IMG/VR virus record: IMGVR_UViG_3300035188_000491 | Location: 1-37,740 of that record | DNA length: 37,740 nt | Source of the DNA: a virus | Direction: 5' to 3' (one strand) | Shown here: positions 11,941-21,595 of the stretch, one piece after another | How positions within the stretch are numbered: the stretch's first letter is position 1 | Layout of the letters: every line of letters starts with the position of its first letter | The notes under the pieces: model-generated | What the model was told of the DNA's origin: nothing | Databases searched by the model: none | The model's input: only the letters and a program-made list of their open reading frames with translations | Position numbers and translations under genes: made by a program

Positions 11941-14505
11941 GGTCTCGTCTTCGCCTGTGTACCGGCGGAGAGCGGCTAGCTGCGAGGGCTGTGGAAGCTC
12001 TGCAATTCTGGCCATTTCATTGAAGAAATCGCGTCTGGAGCGCATTCCGCTGACGCCTGCGCCCTTGGCGATCGCCTTGGAGACGAGTGCGTAGGTTCCG
12101 AGATCGGCCAATGAGCTGAGCATCTCCAGAACACCGCTCCCGCCCATTCCTGCGGCAATTTGGACCGGCAATCCGGCTGCTTTTCGCGTTGCACGTTCAA
12201 ATGCAGCACCACGAACGGTTGATCCTGCTTGGCCTGCTGCCTCGCGGGCCTCTTCCATCACGCGAAAGCCCGGAATGAACGTCTTTTCGATGTCCGAAAG
12301 CAGCTTGGGACCAAGGATTCGTTCAATACGGTCTCGCTCAGTCGGGTCTGCGAGAATGCCGACGGCTCCAGTGGCTGCCCCGCGTCGTCCACCGCGCACT
12401 TCGAGCAGCAAATCCTCGATCTCACGGGCACGGATAGAATCGAGAGTCTCTTTTGCCATTTTCGAGCCTCCTACGGCGCGTTTCTGGAGAGCAGAGATGA
12501 CCGAATCAACGGTGGCGACATCCGGAAGCGTCTGAACGGCCCTGGAGGCGACCGCAAAGCCAGCAGGAGTCTCGGTATTGAGAAGCTGAACGATCTTTTC
12601 AGGACCAACCTTCTCGGCGTTCTCAAGTCCGGTGACAAACCGCACGAATCGCTTGAGTTCCTGAGTGGTTCCGAACCCGAGCTTGGCCAACCCGCCAGGA
12701 CTCTGCTGCTCGATGTTGTTCAGATCGCTTGCGAGCTGGCGAAGGTTCAGTTCTCTGGTCTCGGGATTGAGCGAGCGATCGACAATTCCAGATCTCGTGA
12801 TGTCGGCCAGCTTCTTGGAGTCTGGGACACCCTGAGTGCCAGCCGCTTTGAGGTCATCAAGGAGCGTGATGGCGTTCTGGAACGCTGGAGTCTCGACACC
12901 CTGCTTGGCGACACGGCCACGGATGGACTCAGCCATCTGAGCAGTCTCCATGCGCTCAGGCTTGAATGCTTGAGCGACCCCGAATTCGTCGAATCGTGGC
13001 CTGAAGCTTGCAACGAACTTGTTCGCGGTCTTCAGATCATCAGCGATCTGCTGCCCGAATGCGGCGGGTGCCTGAGAGTCGATTGTCTCGGTGATTCGAT
13101 TGGCCACCCTTCGCAGTGCGGTCTGAGCTTTTGTTCCGAACGCTTGACCCGCGTAGTCTGCGGCATCGTAGAGGTTCTCTCGGATGGCTCGAAGCTCGTT
13201 GAGCGATGCTGGATTCTGGTTCTCAAGTACAGCCTGCAAACGTGCGAAGTACGGAGTGAACTGAGAACTTTGCGCTCCGCTTGATAGCTGCGGATACTCG
13301 GCGAGAACGTTCAACACCTCGTCCTGAACCGAATTGCTCGTCGCAGAAGGCTTGGTGTACAGCGTGAAAGCGGGCTGGTTTTCAACTGCTTTGGTAGGCT
13401 GGTAAAGTTCGTCGCGGCGAACTCTGTAAGCGTTTCGAGCATCATCAAACATCGATTCCGCCTCTCGGCCCATCGCGGCAGACTGAAACGGCTGCACTCC
13501 GCCCGCTTTGATCCCACCGGCCATGGTTTCTAGATCGATGCGCTTGCGGAACTCGTTCTCAGCCTCTGAGAGCGATTCCTGAAGCAGACTCTTTTGGGCT
13601 CCGGTGCGAGCTTTCTCGACTGCGTTGCGAGCGGTGTTCACCGCATCCGCCTCATTGGCCAATCTCTCGATGGATGCCGGATCCATGTTGCTCATGGTAG
13701 AAGCAACGCGGCGAACGATGTCTGGATACGTCTCAGCGGGCATGCCGGAAACACCAACCACTGCACGAGTGATTGCCTCGGCCTGCTGATTGAGTCGCTC
13801 CTTGAGTGCTTGGCTTCCGGTCTGAGCAGCAACACGGGATTCGAGACCAGCCAGCTCGGGGAATGCTTGGCCTACAGTGGCCTCCACTCCGGGTCCGATT
13901 CGCTCGATGTCTTCAGCCCTTGAAACGCCTCTTGAGAAGAACCTTCCAAGGTTTCTTCCAAATCCTCCTACGGATTCCGCAATGGCGGGTCCAAGTGCTG
14001 ACACGCCAGCTTCTCTGGCACCGGATTTGAATCCCTCAACCTTTCCTTCTGCTGCCCCTCCAAGCAGGCCAGTCAAAGCGGATGTTCCAATCGTATATCC
14101 GGGAGCGCCCTTGAACATCGGCGCGGCACCGCGAACGGTCGCTCCGACAATCTGACCAGGGCGATATTCCCGACCTTCGGCCACTTTCTCAAACGTCTGA
14201 GCACCGGCTTCGCCGGCACCCGCAGCTCCTGCTCCAACTCCCATCATCACAGGGATGCTGGCACCTCCGGTCGCAATACCTGCGGCAAGTGGAACACCGT
14301 AGCGGATAAACGCAGCATTTTGTTCGGGAGAAACACCCTCTGAATCAAACATTCCAGGAGCGTTTTTACCCGCATACGCTTCTTCAACATCCGCAAACGT
14401 CTTCGGCTTTTCTTGGCCCGATGCTTCCGCCTCCAGCCGAGCGAGTTCCCGCTCAATCTCGGCCATGCGAGCCAGCGCGGCCTCACGAGTTAGTCGATTT
14501 TCCAT
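11932..14505 (-). CDS. Large internal virion (ejection) protein
   Basis: This is the longest protein of the window, 857 residues and mostly helical. A coiled N-terminus (LARMAEIERELARLEAEASG) is followed by a glycine/alanine-rich hydrophobic stretch at about 70-110 (AAGIATGGASIPVMMGVGAG), then long amphipathic helices, and another Gly/Ala hydrophobic region near 770-810. The position after gp11/12/13-like genes matches T7 gp15/gp16, the core proteins ejected through the cell envelope. I see no lysozyme or transglycosylase motif. The assignment rests on order, size and composition, not on sequence similarity. Confidence 0.6.
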   Translation of the reverse strand: MENRLTREAALARMAEIERELARLEAEASGQEKPKTFADVEEAYAGKNAPGMFDSEGVSPEQNAAFIRYGVPLAAGIATGGASIPVMMGVGAGAAGAGEAGAQTFEKVAEGREYRPGQIVGATVRGAAPMFKGAPGYTIGTSALTGLLGGAAEGKVEGFKSGAREAGVSALGPAIAESVGGFGRNLGRFFSRGVSRAEDIERIGPGVEATVGQAFPELAGLESRVAAQTGSQALKERLNQQAEAITRAVVGVSGMPAETYPDIVRRVASTMSNMDPASIERLANEADAVNTARNAVEKARTGAQKSLLQESLSEAENEFRKRIDLETMAGGIKAGGVQPFQSAAMGREAESMFDDARNAYRVRRDELYQPTKAVENQPAFTLYTKPSATSNSVQDEVLNVLAEYPQLSSGAQSSQFTPYFARLQAVLENQNPASLNELRAIRENLYDAADYAGQAFGTKAQTALRRVANRITETIDSQAPAAFGQQIADDLKTANKFVASFRPRFDEFGVAQAFKPERMETAQMAESIRGRVAKQGVETPAFQNAITLLDDLKAAGTQGVPDSKKLADITRSGIVDRSLNPETRELNLRQLASDLNNIEQQSPGGLAKLGFGTTQELKRFVRFVTGLENAEKVGPEKIVQLLNTETPAGFAVASRAVQTLPDVATVDSVISALQKRAVGGSKMAKETLDSIRAREIEDLLLEVRGGRRGAATGAVGILADPTERDRIERILGPKLLSDIEKTFIPGFRVMEEAREAAGQAGSTVRGAAFERATRKAAGLPVQIAAGMGGSGVLEMLSSLADLGTYALVSKAIAKGAGVSGMRSRRDFFNEMARIAELPQPSQLAALRRYTGEDETEK

Positions 14506-14510
14506 GGTGA

Positions 14511-16061
14511 TTATCGGTTGGCAGAAGGGGCGTTGGTGAGAGCGGAACGAAGCATGTTCAGCTCATCGCGGAGCTGCTTGATCTGAGCGTTATTTTTTGT
14601 AGCTACACCAGCAGGAGCAGCCACAGCACCCTGAGCGCCTGACGTATACGATCGAACACCGAACGTAGGCCGGATCTCTTGGTAGTTCTTCTTCAGACCA
14701 GAAACCCTTTGGATGAGTCGTGGATCTATCGATTTTCCAGCATCGATGTAAATTCCGATCGGATCCTGATCCTGCAATCGATCGATGTACTGGATCGCAC
14801 GATTCAAGAAGTCCTTGTCCGAAGGAGAACCCCAAGACAATGAAGTACTTGCCTCTTCACCGGCAGTGAGTGACGCGCCAAACAGAGCTTTTCGAGGCCC
14901 TTGTTTGAACGACTCGTATTCAGCCTTTAAGGCTCTGGCGAGTTCACGCTCATCGTCGTTTGCGAAGAACTTGGACCCCTTGGTGTTCAACTGATCGGCG
15001 ATGTATCCAAAGTTGTTGTCAGAGAACTTCTTGAGACCACCAGGAGTCGCCGCAACGCGAGCGATGAGGCTGGCAACTCGATTCGCGTCAGCCAGTGATT
15101 CTGTGTAAGTCTTGATACCCTTAAGCTCTTCGGAAGTGGGTCCAGGACCAGTGCCGGTTGCAGCTTGGAACTTCGGACTCTTGATGAGGTAGTCAGGAAG
15201 GTACGGAGACAGCTTGTACAGCTTCACTGGATCGCGCTCTTCGACCGGTCCATTGAGGATGTTTGTGGCCTCAACGACCGCATTCTCCTGAGCCAACTTG
15301 TTCTTTTCCGTAACACTCTTCTGGAGGTCTTTGTTGGCCCGCGCATTCAATCCCTTGTAAGCACTAAGAGGGAGGTTTTGAATCGACTGTTCGTTGTAAC
15401 CCTTGAAAGCCTCAAGATCAGGGTTCTGATTGAATAGCTCGATGGCCGCGTCCCTGTCTGCTGCCTGTCTGATCTCTTGAGGATAGATCGACTGAGCCTT
15501 GATGCGAGCCTGATACGCCAAAGCCGAAAGCTCTCCGGGTGTTTCATTACCGCGCAGCTGAACGTTTGAGCCCTCGAGGAACTGACGGTTTTCCTCGGCA
15601 TTGATATCACGAGTCTGAGTGAGTTCAGCGCCTCGACGAGCCAGCTCGGCTTGAGCCTCAGAAGCAGATATCTGGAACGCAGGGTCAGCTTGAGACTCGA
15701 AAGGCCCCATTCCTCCATATCCGTACAGCTTGCCTTGGGTTGCAGCGACATCTCGACGAACTCTCTTCTTATTGAAGTCGGCCATCTTCTCCTCAAGCGT
15801 GGCACCTTGCAGTTGGCCCACTCCTGACTGAAGCGCGTTGATCATCAACTGACGCTCCATTGCTCGCTGCTCATCCCGCTTCTGAAGTTCCTCTTGCAGC
15901 AATGCCTGACGAGCCCTGTTCCGCTCACGGATCTGCTCGTTGGTTCCGGTGAACTCGCCAGCGAGACCGCCGGTGAGCATGGTCAGGCCCTTGAGGAACG
16001 GATTGATCCGCCGTGAAGCGGCGGCTTCGAGATCAACCGAGTAGTTTTGCGGTGTAGCCAT
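14511..16061 (-). CDS. Internal virion protein, helical
   Basis: This 516-residue protein is charged and helical, with a coiled region at about 45-80 (RERNRARQALLQEELQKRDE, then QRAMERQLMINAL) and repeated helix-rich segments to the end (NNAQIKQLRDELNMLRSAL). The N-terminal INPFLKGLTMLTGGLAGEF is mildly hydrophobic. It lies between the proline-rich protein and the 857-residue protein. By position it matches T7 gp15-type core proteins. Six bases separate it from the next gene. No enzymatic motif seen. Confidence 0.55.
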   Translation of the reverse strand: MATPQNYSVDLEAAASRRINPFLKGLTMLTGGLAGEFTGTNEQIRERNRARQALLQEELQKRDEQRAMERQLMINALQSGVGQLQGATLEEKMADFNKKRVRRDVAATQGKLYGYGGMGPFESQADPAFQISASEAQAELARRGAELTQTRDINAEENRQFLEGSNVQLRGNETPGELSALAYQARIKAQSIYPQEIRQAADRDAAIELFNQNPDLEAFKGYNEQSIQNLPLSAYKGLNARANKDLQKSVTEKNKLAQENAVVEATNILNGPVEERDPVKLYKLSPYLPDYLIKSPKFQAATGTGPGPTSEELKGIKTYTESLADANRVASLIARVAATPGGLKKFSDNNFGYIADQLNTKGSKFFANDDERELARALKAEYESFKQGPRKALFGASLTAGEEASTSLSWGSPSDKDFLNRAIQYIDRLQDQDPIGIYIDAGKSIDPRLIQRVSGLKKNYQEIRPTFGVRSYTSGAQGAVAAPAGVATKNNAQIKQLRDELNMLRSALTNAPSANR

Positions 16062-16067
16062 AGATCG

Positions 16068-17276
16068 TTAGCTGAGTTCGTTGAGGATGGATCGACGGGC
16101 CATGCGCCCGCCCATGCTCCGCATCGCGGCTGCGAGGATCTCCTCGGGATCGTAGTTGATATCTCGGAAGCTCCTGAGAAGGGCCTCCGGAGCCCGGCGG
16201 GTATCGGTGGGAATGGTGGTGAGTTCGGGGAACGGGGTGACCGTGATCGGTCTGTTGGTGATCGACGGTCCGGTCAGCGGAGGCCGCGTGAACGTGGGTT
16301 CGATGAACTGAAAAGGAGTGAATGTTTCCGGCTCTCCTCTCGTTCGAGTGGTAGGCTGTCTGACTACGACGTATTCAGTCTTTTTCTCGGCAGGTGGTGT
16401 AGTGGTCTCCGTCTTGGTAGGCGGAGTCGTGACGACAGGTGGCTTTGTATCGACCGGGATCGTTACGTTGACTGGATCGGTCTCGAAACGTGGGCCAACG
16501 AGAGGGGTGTCTGGGAGTTTGGTTGCAGGGCCAAATCCCGTTTCCCAATCATAAACCCTGCCGTCATTATCTACGAAATAGTCCCCAATTTTAACTCCAG
16601 GCATGTTAGGCACAGGAGTTCCATATTCCATTCCGAAATATGGCGAATCTGGATTGGTGACAACCTTTCTTCCGCCACCGCCTCCACCCGGAACAACGGC
16701 TGTGCCCCACGGAGAGGTAGTCTGCTTCGCTGTTTGCTGACTTGTGACTTGTTCATCTGGACCAGGCAAATAGACGACACCGATTCCCGTGGAGGGATCA
16801 TATTCTCCAGGCTTGTATGACACCTGCCCTGTCGATGGAGAGGTTGTGGTCGTCTTGGTGGGTGTTGATGTTGCAACACCGCCTCCTGTTGCAGGTTGAG
16901 TCCTGTTGAAGCCACCGCCCAAGTTGTCGAAACCTCCTCCGCCTCCGGTGGCCATGGTGGTAGGGCGTTCGTAATAGCTCATCGGATCTACCGGAGGCTC
17001 GGCGTATCCGGAAGGCGTGACAGGCCCGAAGATGGTGGGACGCATCGGCCTTCTGAGATTCACCGCTGCCGGCGACTCAGTAACCACGGGCTCAGGAGGA
17101 AGGGTCAGCGCAACCGGTGGCTGAAGGTCTTCCAACGCAAGCAGATACCGCTCGAACGGAGAGATAGGTTCCGTCGGATACGATCCGATGAACTCAACCG
17201 TCGTGTCTGGTTCCTTCCCTTTGACCCCGTAGGTCTGCTCGGTCAGCGTGTCGAGTGGCGTTCCGATTTCAGCCAT
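16068..17276 (-). CDS. Proline/threonine-rich virion-associated protein
   Basis: It has 402 residues, with low-complexity Pro/Thr segments (TSTPTKTTTTSPSTG, TKPPVVTTPPTKTETTTPP), glycine runs (GGGGG at two places) and a short folded-looking centre around KIGDYFVDNDGRVYDWETGF. The C-terminus RSFRDINYDPEEILAAAMRS is helical. Most of the chain must be disordered. Its place inside the internal-virion block suggests a virion protein that threads through a narrow channel. Not recognised. Confidence 0.55.
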   Translation of the reverse strand: MAEIGTPLDTLTEQTYGVKGKEPDTTVEFIGSYPTEPISPFERYLLALEDLQPPVALTLPPEPVVTESPAAVNLRRPMRPTIFGPVTPSGYAEPPVDPMSYYERPTTMATGGGGGFDNLGGGFNRTQPATGGGVATSTPTKTTTTSPSTGQVSYKPGEYDPSTGIGVVYLPGPDEQVTSQQTAKQTTSPWGTAVVPGGGGGGRKVVTNPDSPYFGMEYGTPVPNMPGVKIGDYFVDNDGRVYDWETGFGPATKLPDTPLVGPRFETDPVNVTIPVDTKPPVVTTPPTKTETTTPPAEKKTEYVVVRQPTTRTRGEPETFTPFQFIEPTFTRPPLTGPSITNRPITVTPFPELTTIPTDTRRAPEALLRSFRDINYDPEEILAAAMRSMGGRMARRSILNELS

Positions 17277-17279
17277 AGA

Positions 17280-18470
17280 TCAGCCTCCTAGATTGAAACC
17301 GCCTCTACCATACGCAGATCCAAGATTTGCGATGCCTCCGGTGAGTCCGCTGATCATGGCCAGCGGAGACCCTGCCTGCGATGCTTGGAACTGGTTCTGG
17401 GCGTTCGTAAGAGCGAAGTTGGATCCCATCTGCATGAGCTGCCCCGGCGACGCCATCTGAGGGCCTTGCAAGAGCTGAGGAGCTGCGAACGGAGAAGCGC
17501 CCTGCTGGAGACCTCCGAGCTGAGCGGCTTGCGAAACGATCGGCTGGAGTCCCAAGGCGGACTGGATGTTGGCGATGTTCTGCTGGCCCACATTCTGCCG
17601 CTGCTGCTGCTGAGCCATCTGGCCAGCGAAAGTCTGCTGCGCCGCCGTATTCCGCTGTCCGGTGGCAGCGAGGATGTTCTGGAACGCCTCCTGAGCCTGT
17701 CGATTGGCGACATCGCTCGTGGTCTGACCGCTCTGGAGTAGGCCAAGAGCTTGCTGACGGCGTTGAACATCCGCGTTGGAGATCGCCTCGTTGACGGCGC
17801 GGGCCTCGCGGAATGCGGAGAGGTTGCCGAGGATGTTGCCGGTGGCGGTTCCACGAGCGCGAGCGGCCTGTTCTGCGGCTCGCATCATGGCGGGATCGAG
17901 TGTTCCGGCTTGGGCGAGACCGGCGGCGATCTGGCGTTCAAGATCGCTTCGCATCTGGGCGGCGGAGCCGGTATCACGCGGGCCGGTAGGCATTCCGACA
18001 CGCTCGTAGGTGGGCGCTTCAGGAACGGCTTGTGCCTCCTGAGCAGCTCCCTGCCTCATGTCCTCCAAGAATTTTTCGTAGAGCCCGAAGCGAGTGGGAT
18101 CTAGGGCTTCGAGTTCAGCGCGGCGCTGACGGGCAAATGCTTGGCCAAGATTTCTGCCACCACCCACATCTTGTGTGGATGCCTGAAGTTGAAGTTTGGC
18201 CAGCTCGGGAGCTATCCGAGCGAGTTCAAGGGCGGTTTGGCGACTGAGATCAACGTCGCCGCTTCCGGTAAAATCGTAAGCTCTCGTGATGGGCTGGCCG
18301 GACGCATCGAGCCTAGGATTGCCCTCCTTATCGAGGACGATGTAGCTGCCTTTCTGGCCCATGCGGCCAGCAAGTTCCAGTTCCCGAATGATCGGGAAGG
18401 TTTCCATTTGGGCGTACACGGCTTCCCGGTTCGCCGCCGCCATGTCTGGTGCCCTGTATGTTCCACCCAT
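17280..18470 (-). CDS. Gln/Ala-rich internal virion protein (gp14-like position)
   Basis: It has 396 residues; helical, rich in Gln and Ala from about 200 on (QMAQQQQRQNVGQQNIANIQ), ending in a glycine-rich tail (GSAYGRGGFNLGG). A mildly hydrophobic stretch lies near LAMISGLTGGIANLG. In T7 order this slot (after the gp13-like gene) holds gp14, which forms the outer-membrane pore at ejection. Sequence similarity to gp14 cannot be claimed by eye. Confidence 0.55.
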   Translation of the reverse strand: MGGTYRAPDMAAANREAVYAQMETFPIIRELELAGRMGQKGSYIVLDKEGNPRLDASGQPITRAYDFTGSGDVDLSRQTALELARIAPELAKLQLQASTQDVGGGRNLGQAFARQRRAELEALDPTRFGLYEKFLEDMRQGAAQEAQAVPEAPTYERVGMPTGPRDTGSAAQMRSDLERQIAAGLAQAGTLDPAMMRAAEQAARARGTATGNILGNLSAFREARAVNEAISNADVQRRQQALGLLQSGQTTSDVANRQAQEAFQNILAATGQRNTAAQQTFAGQMAQQQQRQNVGQQNIANIQSALGLQPIVSQAAQLGGLQQGASPFAAPQLLQGPQMASPGQLMQMGSNFALTNAQNQFQASQAGSPLAMISGLTGGIANLGSAYGRGGFNLGG

Positions 18471-18471
18471 A

Positions 18472-18879
18472 TCAAATCCTGTTCATCAGAAGTGTGTGAT
18501 ACCGCTGAAAATCGTACAAACGGGAAACGCCTTTCCGCACCCCTCCCAGCTTGGTGACCTGCGGCGGGCACATGTTCTTCATGGCCAACCACAGGGTTTG
18601 CACCGCCAACGGCTTGGTTGTCGCCACCATCTCGATCCATGCGATGTGGCCGTCTGGATAGTCGGCGTAGATGTCTTCCGCCTGTTCCGCAGAGTGCAGG
18701 AACCGAACGGCTCCTACTCCACAGCATTCGCCATTCTCATCCTGAACGATCCCGATCTGTTTCTTGGCGTTGAAGATGCCGATCCAGTTGAGGATCTGGT
18801 CATTGTTCCACGTGGAACAAGTGGGCCACTTCTCCTTCAGCAGCTTGGCAGCGGCGATGATGGTGGGGTGCGGCGTCAT
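18472..18879 (-). CDS. Small GNAT-like protein (T7 gp13-like position)
   Basis: It has 135 residues: an N-terminal helix pair (TIIAAAKLLKEKW, NDQILNWIGIF), a strand pair with IGIVQDENGECCGVGAVRFL, then HIAWIEMVATTKPLAVQTLW and a basic C-terminus (GGVRKGVSRLYDF). This is the layout of small GNAT acetyltransferase-like proteins found between tail-nozzle and core genes of T7-like podoviruses (gp13), where the fold is kept but acetyl transfer is not established. It overlaps the tail-nozzle gene by four bases. Confidence 0.55.
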   Translation of the reverse strand: MTPHPTIIAAAKLLKEKWPTCSTWNNDQILNWIGIFNAKKQIGIVQDENGECCGVGAVRFLHSAEQAEDIYADYPDGHIAWIEMVATTKPLAVQTLWLAMKNMCPPQVTKLGGVRKGVSRLYDFQRYHTLLMNRI

Positions 18880-20834
18880 TGCTGTGGCCGCACGGAATCA
18901 ACGAACCCGGACAGGATCGTGGACTGAAGGCTCAGTCGGCTTCCGTTTGTGGTGTTGATCTTGAACTGGATGGTGTTCCAGCGTCCACGGCTGATGAGGT
19001 TGTATGCAGCCAAGTACTTCTGGGTATTAGGAATGCTGATGGCTGGATCGATGCTTGTGAACGATCCGCTCATGTTGGTGGAGAACGAGAGCGCGGCACC
19101 GATGCTCGAGGTGTACGGGTTATCGAGCGCAATCTGGATGCTGTATCCGATCTTGTCGGGGATCGGTTCACCGAGGTTGTACGCCTTGGTGATGACCGAT
19201 GATTCGTAGGCGCTGCCGCCGTCGAGGTAGGCCGAGCTGGATATGGGGCTGAGGCGGGTGTTGGGCAGGTAGTCGTTGAAGGACCAGACCTGGCCAGCGC
19301 CGTCGCTCAGCGAGATGATTTCGCCGGCGAACATGAGGACAGGCCCGAACTCGGAGAATGCGGTAGGGATGAAGTCGTTGACCTGCCAGTTGTCCCAGTA
19401 GCCGAGCCACGAGCGGGCCAGTGAATGATAGACGATGACCGCGTTGTTGCGGATGAAAGCGCCTTCCATTTCGAGGTCTGATCCAGATTCCAGTAGCAGC
19501 GCGGACTCGTTCTCAAGGCCAACGGAGAATGGCCCGCTTGTGATAAACGGGACCGCGAGCAGATAGCGGTTGTTCCAGAAGACCCCGTCGCACAGTTCGA
19601 GCTTGGTCTTGTCGATGCGACTGATGAGGTCGTTGATCGGGCTGGAGAGCGCGAGGCCGACGCTGGTCTGGGTGCCCGCTTGGATCTGAGCCATCGAGCG
19701 GATGCCGTCGCGGGACAGGAAGAAGACGTCGGCACCCACGGCTGCGATGGACCGGTGCGAGGAGCATCCGATGTTCCCGCTGATGATGGAGATGATCCAG
19801 TCGGCGGGATCCTGCGTAGGATCGGCGTCCACGCTCCAGATGGAGCGTTCCTTGAAGACGAGCAGCTTGTACCCGAACCACGAGTAGAGGCCACGGATAG
19901 GATCGCCGTCGCCGCCAACGCGGATTGATCCGAGCGGATCCCACGTTTCACCGTCGAGGATGTCCGAGAAGAAGAGTGTGTCCGGGGGGTTGGAGGTATC
20001 TGCTGACGCGCACCAGAGTTGATTGGTGTGGGTGGTGAGGTAGAGCGGTTTGCCCGGGGGAGTGAGAGAAACGTATGCGACCGCGTGAGCGCCGCCGCCA
20101 CCGCTGATGTTGACCGTTGGAGCCGTGATGTAACCGCTGCCAGGGTTGGTGATGTTGATGGCGACCAAGTTGCCATCGTTGGCCACGATGGCGGTGGCGG
20201 TGGCGGTCGTTCCGCTTGGAGGAGCGGAGATGGTGACAGTAGGGATGTTGGATAGGTTCGATCCCTGATTGATGACATCGATGCGGCTGATCTTGCCGGC
20301 GACCACTGAAGAGTTGGCGTTGGCGCTGGTGATGTACTTCAGTGATCCGATGCCGTCCGAGTAGAACAGTTTGTCGTTGAGCTGCGCGAAATAGACGTAG
20401 GTCGCCAGCGAGCTGATCGTTGAGCCTGCGATCTGGTTGTACGAGATGCCCGGGGAACCGTAGTACAGGCTCTGGACGGATGTGTTTCGGTCGTTGACTG
20501 CGATGACCAGACGTTCGGATGTGGCCGTGTCGAAGTAGAATCCGGAGATGACCTCTGCGTTGGTCGGGAGATTGGATCCGAAGTAGGATGTCGTTGATTC
20601 CCAAGCGGTGACGACATCTTCCCAGTTGGATGAGAGAGCGTTTCCGGAGAGCGAGATGGTCCCGAGGCGCGTGACGAGGTTGCCGAAGTCGTCGTAGTCC
20701 ATGTTGATGGCCGACTCCATGCTCGTGGCAGGAATGGCATCTGGACGAGTGGCGGAGATGACACCGGTGGAGAAGCCATTGCTTCCATCCAGAAGCATCT
20801 GGTCATCGAGCGCGTCTGTGGATTGGAATGGCAT
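18876..20834 (-). CDS. Tail nozzle protein, T7 gp12 / tubular protein B-like
   Basis: It has 652 residues. The start SAINMDYDDFGNLVTRLGTI is the usual 'N.d.d..G.l.tR.G' opening of podovirus tail-nozzle or stabilisation proteins. Beta-propeller-like repeats follow (YFAQLNDKLFYSDGIGSLKY, LLVFKERSIWSV, DVFFLSRDGIRSM). An inserted Ig-like or fibronectin-like segment at about 175-255 contains IPTVTISAPPSGTTATATA. It would form the tip of the short tail. It overlaps the tail-tube gene by a single base (TAATG). Confidence 0.75.
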   Translation of the reverse strand: MPFQSTDALDDQMLLDGSNGFSTGVISATRPDAIPATSMESAINMDYDDFGNLVTRLGTISLSGNALSSNWEDVVTAWESTTSYFGSNLPTNAEVISGFYFDTATSERLVIAVNDRNTSVQSLYYGSPGISYNQIAGSTISSLATYVYFAQLNDKLFYSDGIGSLKYITSANANSSVVAGKISRIDVINQGSNLSNIPTVTISAPPSGTTATATAIVANDGNLVAINITNPGSGYITAPTVNISGGGGAHAVAYVSLTPPGKPLYLTTHTNQLWCASADTSNPPDTLFFSDILDGETWDPLGSIRVGGDGDPIRGLYSWFGYKLLVFKERSIWSVDADPTQDPADWIISIISGNIGCSSHRSIAAVGADVFFLSRDGIRSMAQIQAGTQTSVGLALSSPINDLISRIDKTKLELCDGVFWNNRYLLAVPFITSGPFSVGLENESALLLESGSDLEMEGAFIRNNAVIVYHSLARSWLGYWDNWQVNDFIPTAFSEFGPVLMFAGEIISLSDGAGQVWSFNDYLPNTRLSPISSSAYLDGGSAYESSVITKAYNLGEPIPDKIGYSIQIALDNPYTSSIGAALSFSTNMSGSFTSIDPAISIPNTQKYLAAYNLISRGRWNTIQFKINTTNGSRLSLQSTILSGFVDSVRPQQ

Positions 20835-21595
20835 TAGAGGATGTCCTGGAACGTGTAGTCGTAGAGGCTATCCGGGATGATGCGGCTGATCTGCTGCTGC
20901 TGTCCTCGCTCCATGTCCTTCATGATGGAGACCTGAGCAGCGCCCTCTTGGAACTTGGCCTGTGCCTTGCCGTACTGGCGGGAGTATTCGAGGAGATCGC
21001 CTTCGGTGTAGGCCATGAGGGCGTTCTCGACACCGCGAAGCTCGAAGTTGGTGTCGTTGGATATGGTTGTCGCCTCACCGAACTGCCGCATCTGCGACTG
21101 TTTCTTTCCGAGGATGAACAGGGTGCCGTCGGTGTTGGGCGTGGGTACGAGCTTGATGCGAGGGACACCGGCCTCGCCGTAGGAGACACCGAGAACGCGA
21201 GCCCAGTTGACGAAGTTGCCCGGGGTGGACTTGCGGCTATCGACGTTGTTCCAGGTGTTGGGATCGAGCTGGAAGAACGAGACCCATTCTGAGGATGGAA
21301 CCTCGATGCCGTCGGTCTCGCCGGTGATGGTGAAACGCGAAGCGACCGGGAAGTCGAGGAACATGTTGTAACCGGTCCCGGAGGTGTACGTGGCGGTGAC
21401 GTAGTCCGAGATGGTGACGAGTTCTTGGCCGTTGGTGACGGCTGTGGAGACGACGCCGAGGGTATCGTTCCAGAGGCACGAGTCCCAGATCATCGAGTAG
21501 CGACGGATGCAGAACTTCTTGGCCAACGCGAGCGTGGCTGCGTCGGTGAAGGAGAGCTTGTCGCAAGCCGCTTGGGCTACTTCAGATGGTTTCAT
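20834..21595 (-). CDS. Tail tubular protein A-like (T7 gp11-type) head-tail connector
   Basis: It has 253 residues. A helical N-terminus (VAQAACDKLSFTDAATLALA, KFCIRRYSMIWDSCLW), then a strand-rich middle (RFTITGETDGIEVP, RIKLVPTPNTDG) and a C-terminal helix (ALMAYTEGDLLEYSRQYGKA) give the layout of gp11-type gatekeeper proteins that join portal and nozzle. Immediately followed by the nozzle gene, as in T7-like phages. It overlaps the fibre gene upstream by four bases. Confidence 0.7.
   Translation of the reverse strand: MKPSEVAQAACDKLSFTDAATLALAKKFCIRRYSMIWDSCLWNDTLGVVSTAVTNGQELVTISDYVTATYTSGTGYNMFLDFPVASRFTITGETDGIEVPSSEWVSFFQLDPNTWNNVDSRKSTPGNFVNWARVLGVSYGEAGVPRIKLVPTPNTDGTLFILGKKQSQMRQFGEATTISNDTNFELRGVENALMAYTEGDLLEYSRQYGKAQAKFQEGAAQVSIMKDMERGQQQQISRIIPDSLYDYTFQDIL

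Noticed and set aside
12229-13284. Open frame of 351 codons on the plus strand inside the large internal virion gene
   Set aside because: Antisense shadow; the minus strand frame is continuous over 857 codons and fits the operon.
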